The position numbers and the translations under genes are program-made. Shown piece after piece: positions 7,985 through 17,257 of a stretch of 64,000 nt of DNA. How positions within the stretch are numbered: the stretch's first letter is position 1; the number at the start of each line of letters is the position of its first letter. The stretch is from NCBI RefSeq assembly GCF_031157355.1, contig NZ_JAVIFT010000008.1:1-64000 (forward strand). The letters run 5' to 3'. This DNA is from Hyphomicrobium sp. LHD-15. Lineage in GTDB: Bacteria; Pseudomonadota; Alphaproteobacteria; Rhizobiales; Hyphomicrobiaceae. Below the pieces are notes generated by a model. The model ran no database searches. It was not told the origin of the DNA and was given only the letters and a program-made list of their open reading frames with translations.

Positions 7985-10900
7985 ATGCGCCTCTCACACT
8001 TCTTTATCGACCGGCCGATCTTTGCCGCTGTGATCTCGATCGTGTTCGTGATCGTGGGCATGGTGGCTGTCGGGCGTCTGCCGGTTGCGCAGTATCCCGA
8101 GATCGCTCCGCCGGTCGTGAACGTGACGGGACAGTATCCCGGCGCGAGCGCCGAAGTGGTGGCGGCGACCGTCGTTGCGCCGCTCGAGCAGCAGATCAAC
8201 GGCGTGGAGCGCATGCTCTATATCTCGTCGAACTCGACGGGTGACGGCCGTTTCACGATCTCGGTCACGTTCGATCTCGGCACAAACCTCGATACGGCGC
8301 AGGTTCAGGTTCAGAACCGTGTCTCGGTCGCGCAGCCGAGGCTGCCCGCGGACGTGCGCAACATCGGCGTGACTGTGGCCAAGGCCTCGCCCGACATGCT
8401 GATGGTCGTGCATCTTTATTCGCCTGACCAGTCGCGCGACACTCTGTTCATCTCGAATTACGCCAGCGTCAATGTCGTCGACGTGCTGAGCCGCATCGAA
8501 GGTGTCGGCTCGATCACCGTGTTCGGCAGCCGCGACTACTCGATGCGTGTTTGGCTCGATCCCGATCGCCTGCAATCGCTGGGTCTCACCGCCAGCGACG
8601 TCACGACGGCCCTGCAGCGGCAGAACGTGCAGGTGGCGGCCGGTATCCTCAATCAGCCGCCCCTCGAGCAGCCCGGCGCGTTTCAGATCTCGGTGCAGAC
8701 GCAGGGGCGTCTCACGGATCCGGCCGAGTTTTCCGAAATCGTCGTGAAGCAGAGCACCAATGCGGTGGTGCGGCTCAAGGATGTCGCGCGCGTCGAGCTC
8801 GCCGCGCTGGACTACGGTCTCAACTCCTATCTCGACAAGAACCCCGCGATCGGGCTCGGCGTCTTCCAGTTGCCCGGCTCGAACGCGATCGATACGGCGG
8901 AGCGCATCAAGTCGACCATGTCGGAGCTTTCCAATAGCTTCCCGGCTGGCGTCAAATACGACATCATCTACAACCCCACGGAGTTCGTTCAACAGTCCGT
9001 CGATGCGGTGGTGCACACCATCCTCGAAGCCGTCGTTCTCGTCGTGCTGGTGGTAATCGTGTTCCTGCAGACGTGGCGGGCGGCGATTATTCCGATCGTG
9101 GCCATTCCGGTGTCTCTGATCGGCACCTTCTTCCTGCTGTCCGCCTTCGGGTTCTCGCTCAACAACCTGTCTCTCTTCGGGCTGGTGCTGGCCATTGGCA
9201 TCGTCGTCGACGACGCGATCGTGGTCGTCGAGAACGTCGAGCGCAACATGGCCAAGGGCATGAGCCCTCGCGAAGCTTCCTATCAGACGATGGAGGAGGT
9301 GGGCGGCGCGCTGGTCGCCATCGCGCTCGTGCTTTCCGCGGTGTTCGTGCCGTCGGCGTTCATCACCGGTATCTCGGGGCAGTTCTATCGCCAGTTCGCC
9401 TTGACGATTGCGGGCGCCACAGTGATCTCGCTGATCGTCTCGCTCACGCTTTCGCCGGCGCTCTGCGCGCTGCTGCTCAAACCGCATGCTGAAAGCCACC
9501 GGACGAGCGTCCTAATGTGGCCGGTGCAGGCCTTCTTCCGCGTGTTCAACTGGAGCTTCGACAAACTCTCGAACGGCTACGGCTGGTTTGTGGGAAGGAT
9601 CGTGCGGCTCTCGCTCGTGATGCTGGTCATCTACGTGGGGCTGCTCGCGTTCGGCATGAACGAGTTCCGCAAAACGCCGGTCGGCTTCATTCCGGCAGTC
9701 GATGGCGGCTACCTCATCACGATTACGCAGCTTCCCCCCGCCGCGTCCCTGACGCGCACCAACGAGGTCAACCGCCGCGCGGTGGAGCTCGCGCTCGACG
9801 TTCCTGGCGTGGCGCATGCCGTCAATATCGTCGGCTTCTCGGGCGCCACGCGCACGAACTCGTCCAATGCGGGCGCGGTGTTCGTCGTGCTCAAGCCGTT
9901 CACGGAGCGGGCCGGGGATCCGGCGCTTTCGGCGCAATCGATTCAGAAGGCGCTTCTCGCCAAATTCTCCACGATCCAAGACGCGATGGTGCTCGTCGTG
10001 GCACCACCGCCAGTGCGTGGCATCGGCAGCGCAGGTGGCTTCCGCATGATGGTTCAGGACCGCTCCGGCGCGGGGCCGGCGGCGCTGCAGCAGGCCGTCG
10101 GTGCTATGATGGCGAAGGCCGCGCAGACGCCAGGTCTCCAGCAGGTGTTCTCGCTGTTCGAGAATTCGACGCCGCAGATCTATCTCGATATCGATCGCGT
10201 CAAGGCGCAGATGCTCGGCGTGAACGTGTCCGACGTGTTCACAGCTTTGCAGACCTATCTCGGCTCGGCCTACGTCAACGACTTCAACCTGCTCGGCCGC
10301 ACGTTCCGTGTGACGGCGCAAGCCGACAGCGATTTCCGGACCAACAGCAAGGACGTTCTGAAGATCCGCGTGCGCAACTCCACCGGGGATACGGTGCCGC
10401 TCGGGACGTTCACGACTGTGCACGACGTTTCGGCGCCGGCGCGCGTGCCGAGATACAATCTCTATCCGGCGGCCGAACTCGACGGCGCGGCGGCACCGGG
10501 TTACTCGCAGGGTCAGGCCATCGACCTGATGCAGAAGCTCGCCGCGGAGACGTTGCCGCAGGGCTTCAGCTACGAGTGGACCGAGCTTGCCTACCAGCAG
10601 ATCCGGGCCGGCAACACCGCAGCCTTCGCGTTCGCGCTCGGCGTCGTGTTCGTGTTCCTGGTGCTGGCCGCACAGTTCGAAAGCCTCACGTTGCCGTTGG
10701 CCGTCATCCTGATCGTGCCGATGAGCCTCATCGCGTCGATTTCCGGCGTGATCCTGCGAGGCATGGACAACAACATCCTGACCCAGGTCGGCTTCATCGT
10801 GCTGATCGGCCTTGCGGCCAAGAACGCCATTCTGATCGTCGAATTCGCCCATCAACTCGAGGCGCAAGGCAAGAGCCGTTGGGATGCGGCGACCGAAGCG

Positions 10901-11164
10901 TCGCGGCTCAGAATGCGGCCCATTCTGATGACGTCGCTGGCGTTCATTCTGGGCGTGGTACCGCTGGTGTGGGCGGTCGGCGCGGGTGCGGAGCTGCGGC
11001 AGGCGCTCGGGACCGCGGTGTTCTCCGGCATGATCGGCGTTACGGTGTTCGGTCTCATCTTCACACCCGTGTTCTACGTGATCTGCCGCTGGCTCGCCGG
11101 GCTTGGCTTACGCAGGCGCCCTGAAGCTCGGGACGATACTCATGTCTCGCAGCCGGCGGAGTGA
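7985..11164 (+). CDS. RND multidrug efflux transporter (HAE1 family)
   Basis: The 1059-residue protein has the AcrB layout: MRLSHFFIDRPIFA at the N-terminus, two large periplasmic loops, 12 membrane segments, and the proton-relay pair in helix 4 (GIVVDDAIVVVENVERN, near residue 405). The second-half helix cluster contains GLAAKNAILIVEFAHQ. Length is normal for the family. It should export hydrophobic or amphiphilic compounds by proton antiport. No outer-membrane TolC-type gene follows, so a channel encoded elsewhere must be used. Likely repressed by the TetR-type protein at 5925. Confidence 0.95.
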   Translation: MRLSHFFIDRPIFAAVISIVFVIVGMVAVGRLPVAQYPEIAPPVVNVTGQYPGASAEVVAATVVAPLEQQINGVERMLYISSNSTGDGRFTISVTFDLGTNLDTAQVQVQNRVSVAQPRLPADVRNIGVTVAKASPDMLMVVHLYSPDQSRDTLFISNYASVNVVDVLSRIEGVGSITVFGSRDYSMRVWLDPDRLQSLGLTASDVTTALQRQNVQVAAGILNQPPLEQPGAFQISVQTQGRLTDPAEFSEIVVKQSTNAVVRLKDVARVELAALDYGLNSYLDKNPAIGLGVFQLPGSNAIDTAERIKSTMSELSNSFPAGVKYDIIYNPTEFVQQSVDAVVHTILEAVVLVVLVVIVFLQTWRAAIIPIVAIPVSLIGTFFLLSAFGFSLNNLSLFGLVLAIGIVVDDAIVVVENVERNMAKGMSPREASYQTMEEVGGALVAIALVLSAVFVPSAFITGISGQFYRQFALTIAGATVISLIVSLTLSPALCALLLKPHAESHRTSVLMWPVQAFFRVFNWSFDKLSNGYGWFVGRIVRLSLVMLVIYVGLLAFGMNEFRKTPVGFIPAVDGGYLITITQLPPAASLTRTNEVNRRAVELALDVPGVAHAVNIVGFSGATRTNSSNAGAVFVVLKPFTERAGDPALSAQSIQKALLAKFSTIQDAMVLVVAPPPVRGIGSAGGFRMMVQDRSGAGPAALQQAVGAMMAKAAQTPGLQQVFSLFENSTPQIYLDIDRVKAQMLGVNVSDVFTALQTYLGSAYVNDFNLLGRTFRVTAQADSDFRTNSKDVLKIRVRNSTGDTVPLGTFTTVHDVSAPARVPRYNLYPAAELDGAAAPGYSQGQAIDLMQKLAAETLPQGFSYEWTELAYQQIRAGNTAAFAFALGVVFVFLVLAAQFESLTLPLAVILIVPMSLIASISGVILRGMDNNILTQVGFIVLIGLAAKNAILIVEFAHQLEAQGKSRWDAATEASRLRMRPILMTSLAFILGVVPLVWAVGAGAELRQALGTAVFSGMIGVTVFGLIFTPVFYVICRWLAGLGLRRRPEARDDTHVSQPAE

Positions 11165-11190
11165 CGCGTCGGGTGATCCGGGTTTAACCC

Positions 11191-11204
11191 TTGATCTGGG
11201 TCAA
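11191..11204 (+). promoter_or_regulatory. FNR/FixK-type box upstream of hemN
   Basis: TTGATCTGGGTCAA matches TTGAT-N4-ATCAA in nine of ten conserved positions. A possible -10 (TAGTCT, 11226-11231) is placed so that the box centre is about 41 bases from the expected transcription start, the class II activator position. hemN begins 75 bases downstream of the box. Confidence 0.75.
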
Positions 11205-11278
11205 CGTGCGCCGGGTGGCGATCGGTAGTCTTCGAGACTGCCGCCGGGGCGTTCCGGCGGTCTTTCGATCAGGCCGCC

Positions 11279-12622
11279 ATGACGCCCGAACTCATCAAAC
11301 GGTACGCTGCGCCGGTGCCGCGCTACACGAGCTACCCGACCGCGAACCATTTCTCCGCGGCGATTACCGAGGAGCACTATCGGGGGTGGCTCGCGACGCT
11401 TCCTGCCGATGCGGCCCTCTCTCTCTATGTGCACATCCCTTACTGCCGCGAGCTGTGCTGGTATTGCGGGTGCAGCACAAAGGCCGTTCGCCGCTATCAG
11501 CCGGTTGCCGACTATCTCGCGCCTTTGGTGGGCGAAATCGATGCCGTGGGCGGTCTCGTGCCGGCAGGGCATTGCGTCCGGCATGTGCATTGGGGTGGTG
11601 GCTCGCCGGATATTCTCTCTGCTTCCGACATCCTCCGGCTCGGCCAGGCACTACGTGCGCGCTTCACGGTGGCGGCGGACGGCGAGTTCGCCGTCGAAAT
11701 CGATCCGCGCCTTCTCCGGGAGGACCAAGCCGACAGCTTTGCAGCCGTCGGTGTCAATCGCGTCTCGATCGGTGTCCAGGATTTCGACGAAGCGGTGCAG
11801 CGCGCCATCGGGCGGATTCAGAGCTTCGAAACGACGCGACGTGCCGCGGAGATTTTTCGCGGCCGCGGGGTCGCCTCCATCAACATGGATCTCGTCTATG
11901 GGCTTCCCGGCCAGACAGAGGACAGTCTCGCGCGGACGCTCGACCAGGTGCTCGCGCTTCAGCCCGATCGCGCGGCCGTATTCGGTTATGCGCATCTGCC
12001 GGATCGGCTCAAGCATCAGCGGTTGATCGATGAGACGACGTTACCAGGTCCCGTCGAGCGTTTCGCTCAGGCGAGGCTGATCGCGCGACGTCTTGTGGAG
12101 GCGGGGTACGTGGAGATCGGGATCGACCACTTTGCGCGACCGGAAGATTCGCTCGCTAAAGCGGCCCCGGCGCGAAATTTCCAAGGCTATACGACGGACA
12201 AGGCGGATGCGCTGCTCGGCTTCGGGGCTTCGGCCATATCCCGGCTGCCGCAGGGCTTCGCGCAGAACGCGGTTGCAGTCGACGACTACACCAGACGGAT
12301 TTCGGGTGGTGAGCTGGGGACAGTGCGTGGGCATGAGATGCAAGGCGACGACAACTTGCGCGCGGCGCTGATCGAGCAACTCATGTGCGGGTTCGCGGTT
12401 TCGTGGCGCGATCTTGCCGACCAGTTCGGCAGCAGCGTGGAGCGGGTGCGTCAAGAGGCCGAAGACTGTGCGCGGGGCGACGAAGATGCGTTCGTCGACA
12501 TCAGCGAGGAAGGGATCAGGATAACGGATCGCGGCAAGCCGTTCGTGCGGACGATTTGTGCTGTGTTCGATCCTTATCTTTCGCGCGAGGTCGCGCGGCG
12601 CCGACACGCGATTGCCGTCTAA
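11279..12622 (+). CDS. hemN: Oxygen-independent coproporphyrinogen III dehydrogenase
   Basis: This radical-SAM enzyme converts coproporphyrinogen III to protoporphyrinogen IX without oxygen, for haem synthesis under low oxygen. The 447-residue product carries CX3CX2CXC (Cys56, Cys60, Cys63, Cys65), the HemN-type cluster motif, then HWGGGSPDIL for SAM binding and a C-terminal HemN domain. The signature GIDHFARPEDSL near 280 separates true HemN from HemW. The FNR/FixK-type box upstream fits anaerobic induction, and the product is needed for the cbb3 oxidase 8 kb away. Confidence 0.94.
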   Translation: MTPELIKRYAAPVPRYTSYPTANHFSAAITEEHYRGWLATLPADAALSLYVHIPYCRELCWYCGCSTKAVRRYQPVADYLAPLVGEIDAVGGLVPAGHCVRHVHWGGGSPDILSASDILRLGQALRARFTVAADGEFAVEIDPRLLREDQADSFAAVGVNRVSIGVQDFDEAVQRAIGRIQSFETTRRAAEIFRGRGVASINMDLVYGLPGQTEDSLARTLDQVLALQPDRAAVFGYAHLPDRLKHQRLIDETTLPGPVERFAQARLIARRLVEAGYVEIGIDHFARPEDSLAKAAPARNFQGYTTDKADALLGFGASAISRLPQGFAQNAVAVDDYTRRISGGELGTVRGHEMQGDDNLRAALIEQLMCGFAVSWRDLADQFGSSVERVRQEAEDCARGDEDAFVDISEEGIRITDRGKPFVRTICAVFDPYLSREVARRRHAIAV

Positions 12623-12974
12623 GAAATAACGAGTTGACTGCATTTACGTGTCACGGGTCGTGAAGCTCCCTTTGATACCTTATTGCGAAATGCGCAAAGT
12701 TTCTTTATGCGCCCGATCAAGAAATCTTATTTCCGATAATTGATCGCGCGGGGGTTGAGGCGCTTGTTTTTGACACGCGACTCAGCTGAATCTCAGCAGC
12801 GATCCAAATACGGCGAAAAGTAAGGTGCTTTAGTCCTTTAGCTGTTTGTAAGTCGTCAGACGCTACCTGTACGTCGTTCGAGTTTTGGATTGTTGCAGGG
12901 CTAAATTCATTGCCCGCGTTCTGAAATGCGCGTCCGAACCGTGTTCAGTTTCGAATGATCTTCCGGAAGAGAGA
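12623..12974. other. AT-richer intergenic region before the chemoreceptor
   Basis: This 352-base gap is visibly richer in A and T than its neighbours. It holds a short hairpin-like dyad (12683-12697) and no credible ORF, tRNA or FNR-type box. The ribosome site GGAAGAGAG directly precedes the chemoreceptor ATG at 12975. Confidence 0.5.
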
Positions 12975-14336
12975 ATGAACATGAATTCCAATGCAGCAAT
13001 GGCGGCGCGACTTTCTTTCAATCAAATCGATGAAGAAGCTCGTCGGCTGCTTCGGGAATACAAGAGCTTCCTCGTTGCGGAGCTTCCGGGGGTGCTCGAG
13101 AGATTTTACGAACACCTCGTGAAGTATCCCGAGACGGCGGCGTTCTTCAAAAATCGCGACATGATGGTCGGCGCCAAAAATGCGCAGCTCCGCCATTGGC
13201 AGACGATCCTCGACGGCAATTTCGACGCAGTTTACGAAGCCTCGATCAAGAGGATCGGCGAGACCCATCATCGGATCGGGCTCGACCCGAGATGGTACAT
13301 CGGCGGCTACAATGCCTTGGTCAACGGCCTGTTGCAGGCGATTGCCTTGAGGCTGCCGCAGACCTCGTCCGGTCAGAGCGGCGTGGCCTGGAAAGGCAAG
13401 GGCGCGCCGGCGCCGGACCGGCGGCTCGATCTGCAGAGCGCGGTGCTGAAAGCCGCCATGCTCGATATGGATCTGGCTATTTCGGTTTATCTCGAGGCAG
13501 GTCGCAGGGAGCTCGCCGGCTTGGCGGGAGCCGTCGTCTCGATGGCGGGATCTGTCGCTCACACCGCAAACGAGCTCGAGCGTGCGGCCGATGCGGTTGC
13601 GAACTCGGCCAGGAACGCGACCGATCAGACATCCGCGGTGGCGGCGGCTGCCGAGCAGGCCTCGGCCAACGTGCGGACGGTTGCGTCGGCGGCCGACGAG
13701 CTTTCGGCGTCAGTCAAGGAAATCTCCCGGCAGGTCGCAGGCTCCACTGAAATCGCGGGGCGCGCGGTCTCCACGGCTGATGAGACCTCGGACAAGGTCC
13801 GCAATCTTTCGCTCGCCTCACAGAAAATCGGCGACGTGGTCGAACTGATCAGCAATATCGCGCGGCAGACCAATCTTCTGGCGCTCAATGCCACGATCGA
13901 AGCGGCGCGTGCGGGCGAGGCAGGCAAGGGATTTGCGGTCGTTGCGCAGGAGGTCAAGTCGCTCGCCAATCAGACGGCCAAGGCAACTGCCGAGATCGGC
14001 GCGCAGATCAACGCGATCCAAGGTTCCACGGCGGAAGCGGTGGGATCGATCGGAAACATCGGCGGCATCATCAAGACGATGGATCAGATCGCGACGACCA
14101 TCGCCGCGGCCGTCGAGGAACAGGGCGCCGCGACCATCGAGATTGCCCGCAACGTGCAGGAAGCCGCACGCGGGACGTCGGATGTCGCCTCCAACGCGGT
14201 TGAGCTCTCTGGCTCGGCGGCGACGACGGGATCGGCTGCAGCCCAGATGCTTGCTGCGGCCAGGAAGCTCGGATCGCAGGCCGAAGAGCTGAAGAAGACG
14301 GCGGAAGGCGTCATGGGCAACAGCAAAGCGGCGTGA
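12975..14336 (+). CDS. Globin-coupled soluble chemoreceptor (HemAT-like)
   Basis: The 453-residue protein joins an N-terminal protoglobin sensor (about residues 15-170) to a methyl-accepting signalling domain (about 200-450). The sensor segment [16 protein letters not shown] aligns with the family's haem motif, making His98 the probable proximal ligand. The signalling tip contains the conserved [16 protein letters not shown], and no membrane helices are present, so it should be cytoplasmic like HemAT. It would sense oxygen (or another diatomic gas) and signal through CheA. The start at 12975 is preferred over the longer frame from 12885 because of its ribosome site. It lies beside hemN. A GGGAGAC/GTCTCCC hairpin at 14345-14372 may end the transcript. 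Confidence 0.9.
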   Translation: MNMNSNAAMAARLSFNQIDEEARRLLREYKSFLVAELPGVLERFYEHLVKYPETAAFFKNRDMMVGAKNAQLRHWQTILDGNFDAVYEASIKRIGETHHRIGLDPRWYIGGYNALVNGLLQAIALRLPQTSSGQSGVAWKGKGAPAPDRRLDLQSAVLKAAMLDMDLAISVYLEAGRRELAGLAGAVVSMAGSVAHTANELERAADAVANSARNATDQTSAVAAAAEQASANVRTVASAADELSASVKEISRQVAGSTEIAGRAVSTADETSDKVRNLSLASQKIGDVVELISNIARQTNLLALNATIEAARAGEAGKGFAVVAQEVKSLANQTAKATAEIGAQINAIQGSTAEAVGSIGNIGGIIKTMDQIATTIAAAVEEQGAATIEIARNVQEAARGTSDVASNAVELSGSAATTGSAAAQMLAAARKLGSQAEELKKTAEGVMGNSKAA

Positions 14337-14436
14337 CGCTTACCGGGAGACAGCAACGGATGTTGGTCTCCCGCCCCCGCTCCGCGCCTCTCAGCCGAAG
14401 CGCGGCCGCTATCGTGCTTTCCGCGTTCCCGGAAGA

Positions 14437-14700
14437 TCAGAGCGGATAGTCAGCTGCTGCGACGCCGCAGGTCTCCAGGAATTTGCGGATCTGGATGATC
14501 TCTTCTTTGGGTACGCTGTGGTTGACGTGCTGAACCGCCACTTTGTGGCCTCCGAGCGAGATGCCAAGGCGGTTGCCGGATTTCGACTCGATCTCCGCTC
14601 CAAGCGCTTCGAGCGCGTGCTCCAGTTCTTTCATGTCGATGTTGGCGCTGATGGGGTGGGCGAAGATCGCGTGCAGGACTTTGCGGTGGCGGTGGTTCAT
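14437..14700 (-). CDS. Orphan HicA-like double-stranded-RNA-binding-fold protein
   Basis: The 87-residue product contains MKELEHALEALGAEIES followed by GNRLGISLGGHKVAVQHVNH, matching the small alpha-beta fold of HicA mRNA interferases as automatically annotated in many alphaproteobacteria. Toxic HicA proteins have a catalytic His in a GS/GDH context on the second strand; here the equivalent segment is GGHK. No HicB antitoxin lies next to it, so activity as a toxin is doubtful. It could be a solitary housekeeping relative. Confidence 0.65.
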   Translation of the reverse strand: MNHRHRKVLHAIFAHPISANIDMKELEHALEALGAEIESKSGNRLGISLGGHKVAVQHVNHSVPKEEIIQIRKFLETCGVAAADYPL

Positions 14701-14776
14701 TGGATCTCCGTCGACATGAAGAAAATGGGATGCGGTCGACGGTAGGAGCAGGGAAGCTGGGCCGCTTTGCTCCGGA

Positions 14777-16357
14777 TCAAGATTGAGAAAGGCCGAGCGC
14801 TTCGAGGGCGAGATTTAGGGCGTGCTCCGGCGTTTTTCCCGCATCGATCCGATGCCAGTGGACTTCGCCGACGTCGCGTTCGGCTTGGGCGCGAACGACA
14901 GCCTCGTTCGAATCGGAAGCGTCGCCGCGGCGCGCTTCGACGCGCGCGATTTGTGTTTCGAGCGGGGCTTCGAGCCACAATCCCGCGAAAGCAATACCGA
15001 GCTTACGGGCGATCTCTTCTATTCTGTCGCGTTCCGCGACCTTGGCGGAGACGCCATCGAAGATGACGGCGTGTCCGGCCGCGAGCGCGCGGTGGGTCTT
15101 GTCGTAAAGTACGGCATAGACTTCGTCGGAAGCCTGTTCGGCGTAGTGCTCCACTGTCAGGTGGAAGGTCTCCGGCACATCGAACAGTTTCTTGCGCTCG
15201 ACATCGGTGCGGAGCACCAGCGCGCCGGGGGCTGGGCCAATGCGCGACGCGAGGCTGGCTGAGAGTGTCGACTTGCCGGTTCCCGACAGCCCGCCGACTG
15301 CGATCAGCATTGGTGGCCGAGGAGAGAGATAGGTGTTGGCGGCGTTCGCGTAGCTACGAGCCCGGTCGACGTCGTCGGCGTCCTGACCCTCGGGCTTCTG
15401 CAATGCGCTCTCCAGTGCCACGAGCGCGCGCACGGCGGCGCGTGTCGCGAGGAACAGGGGTAGCGTGGCGAGGCCCTCGATTTCGCCGCCGGTCGGCTCG
15501 GCCGTGACATAGGCATTGAGGACGATGTTGGCCGCGGTCCTGTCGCCGCGCACGTCGAGATCCATGAGCAGAAAGGCGAGATCGTAGAATACGTCAGTGC
15601 AGGCCAGGCGCTCGTCGAATTCGAGGGCGTCGAAGGGAACCGCGCGGCCGTCGCGCAAGACGATGTTGCCGAGATGGAGATCGCCGTGGCAGCGGCGTAC
15701 GTGACCGGCCACGCCGCGGGCTTCGAGGAGCGGGCCGAGCAATACGACCTCGGCCAAGCTGCGCCGGGCGAATTCCTTCATCACCTCTACGGCCGAGGCG
15801 GGGGCGGCGTCGGTCAAGCCCGCTGCGAGCCCAGTTATGGTGTCGCGCATCAGGTCGGCGCCGGAGGTGCCGGCAGCAATCGGGACGGCGCGATGGTAGC
15901 GGGCAACCATATCGGCCAGCTCTCTCGCGATCGTGGACGGCAGGGGGCCGCGGGCCGAGATGCGAGCCAGAAGCCCTTCCTGATCGAATCGGTTCATCAC
16001 GAGCGCGTAGTCGACGATCTCATCTTCGCCGAAGGAGAAGCTTCCGTCCGGCGTGCGGCTGATCGGAGAGACACCGAGATAGAGTTCGGGAGCGTGGTCG
16101 CGATTGAGTTCAAATTCCCGTTCGAGCGCTTGCTTGCGCGAGGCGAGCGTCGAGAAGTCGAGAAACGGCAGCTTGATGCGCTTCTTGATTTTGTAGGCTT
16201 TGCGGCCGACCAGGAACACGCGCGCGGCGTGGGTCTCGATCCTGTCAATAGGCTCGGCCGGTTCGGGGTAGGAGGCAGGATCGGAGAGAAACGCGATCAG
16301 CTCGGTTTCCTCGAGGCCGGAGCCCGCGAAATCCAGAGGCTGGCGCTGTCTCGGCAT
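14777..16357 (-). CDS. Fused phosphotransferase-like and AAA/P-loop kinase protein
   Basis: The 526-residue protein has an aminoglycoside-phosphotransferase-like half (about residues 20-330; HGDLHLGNIVLRDGRAVPFDALEFDERL has the catalytic HGDxHxxN and metal-binding Asp). A P-loop kinase half follows (about 345-520; GLSGTGKST at the Walker A). Proteins with this fusion are common and uncharacterised. The ATG at 16357 is chosen because GGGAGAGC lies just upstream; the frame continues without support to 16615. It is the last gene in a run on the minus strand after two cytochromes. Confidence 0.85.
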   Translation of the reverse strand: MPRQRQPLDFAGSGLEETELIAFLSDPASYPEPAEPIDRIETHAARVFLVGRKAYKIKKRIKLPFLDFSTLASRKQALEREFELNRDHAPELYLGVSPISRTPDGSFSFGEDEIVDYALVMNRFDQEGLLARISARGPLPSTIARELADMVARYHRAVPIAAGTSGADLMRDTITGLAAGLTDAAPASAVEVMKEFARRSLAEVVLLGPLLEARGVAGHVRRCHGDLHLGNIVLRDGRAVPFDALEFDERLACTDVFYDLAFLLMDLDVRGDRTAANIVLNAYVTAEPTGGEIEGLATLPLFLATRAAVRALVALESALQKPEGQDADDVDRARSYANAANTYLSPRPPMLIAVGGLSGTGKSTLSASLASRIGPAPGALVLRTDVERKKLFDVPETFHLTVEHYAEQASDEVYAVLYDKTHRALAAGHAVIFDGVSAKVAERDRIEEIARKLGIAFAGLWLEAPLETQIARVEARRGDASDSNEAVVRAQAERDVGEVHWHRIDAGKTPEHALNLALEALGLSQS

Positions 16358-16487
16358 CGTGCTCTCCCGTGTCGGCCGTCCTTGCGGGCCGAAGTTTGCG
16401 ACAGGATGTATGGCACTTCTCGGCCGAACGCCACCATCCGATCCGGCTGTTTCACCATCCGGACTGACTGTTCCACACGCGGGCGGG

Positions 16488-16829
16488 TCAGCTCTTGTTT
16501 TGGGGTAGCAGGCTGGACAGGTAGTCGATGACGGCACCGATCTCGCTCGGCTCCATGACGAACTGAGGCATGTCCGGATGACCCGAGACGATGCCTTCGG
16601 CGAGGGATTCGGCAAGGTTCTCGGGCGGGTAGCGACGCACGATCTCCCGGAAGGGTGGCGCTTCGGCGTGCGCGCTTGTGTCTTCGAGGCCGATGGCGTG
16701 GCAGCGGCTGCAACGGGTTTCGAGCGCGGCTCTTCCGGTGTCGATGGTGTCGGTATCCGCCTCCGAGCAGCCGCCGGACTGTAAGGCGATGACGATGAGG
16801 AGACCGCTCGCGATCGCCGAAGCCCGCAT
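16488..16829 (-). CDS. Small class I cytochrome c, possible lipoprotein
   Basis: A single haem-binding motif CSRCH and a distal Met near MPQF mark a 113-residue monohaem cytochrome c. The leader ends in LQSGGC, a plausible lipobox, suggesting membrane attachment on the periplasmic side. The ATG at 16829 is chosen over 16835 because GGGAGGA abuts the latter but lies six bases from the former. It follows a second cytochrome gene by 63 bases on the same strand and probably belongs to the same low-oxygen operon, as a candidate electron donor to the cbb3 oxidase. Confidence 0.82.
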   Translation of the reverse strand: MRASAIASGLLIVIALQSGGCSEADTDTIDTGRAALETRCSRCHAIGLEDTSAHAEAPPFREIVRRYPPENLAESLAEGIVSGHPDMPQFVMEPSEIGAVIDYLSSLLPQNKS

Positions 16830-16892
16830 GTTCATTCCTCCCGATCCTGTTTCTGTTTTGCGAGGCGTTGCAAAGGAAACGCCGAGATCCGG

Positions 16893-17225
16893 TTATTGTT
16901 GCGGGAGCGACTTCAGGCTCATGATGTAAGCGATCAGGCTGTCGCGGACAGGCTCGGGGATCATGAGGTCGGGCATGGTCGGGTGGGAGGTCTGCAGCCA
17001 TACGGCAATTGCGCGCTCGGTCATGCCAGGCGTATTGGCGACATCGACGAAGCGGGGTGCCGCGAAGTCCGGTGAAATCTCACCGGATTTGTCGACCGTG
17101 TGGCATTCGGCACAGTGGGCTTTGGCGTAACGCTCGCCGTCGGCGGCGTTGCCTGCGGTTGCCGCGTTAGCCGCTACCGGCACGAACACGACGACGAAAA
17201 CGGCTATGCGAAGGGTGGCGTGCAC
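16893..17225 (-). CDS. Small periplasmic cytochrome c
   Basis: This 110-residue protein has a cleavable signal peptide (ending near VAANA), one CAECH haem motif and a likely axial Met in HPTMPDL. Size and pattern fit a soluble class I cytochrome c. An FNR/FixK-type box with a TAGCGT -10 (17255-17260) lies upstream inside the end of the safE-like gene, so it may have its own low-oxygen promoter. Electron transfer to the cbb3 oxidase is plausible but not proven. Confidence 0.85.
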   Translation of the reverse strand: MHATLRIAVFVVVFVPVAANAATAGNAADGERYAKAHCAECHTVDKSGEISPDFAAPRFVDVANTPGMTERAIAVWLQTSHPTMPDLMIPEPVRDSLIAYIMSLKSLPQQ

Positions 17226-17257
17226 GTTGGCTCTCCATCAGCGTAGATCGATTAACG

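Noticed and set aside
7994-9499. 501-residue minus-strand frame opposite the RND pump
   Set aside because: Antisense shadow of a gene with full family motifs.
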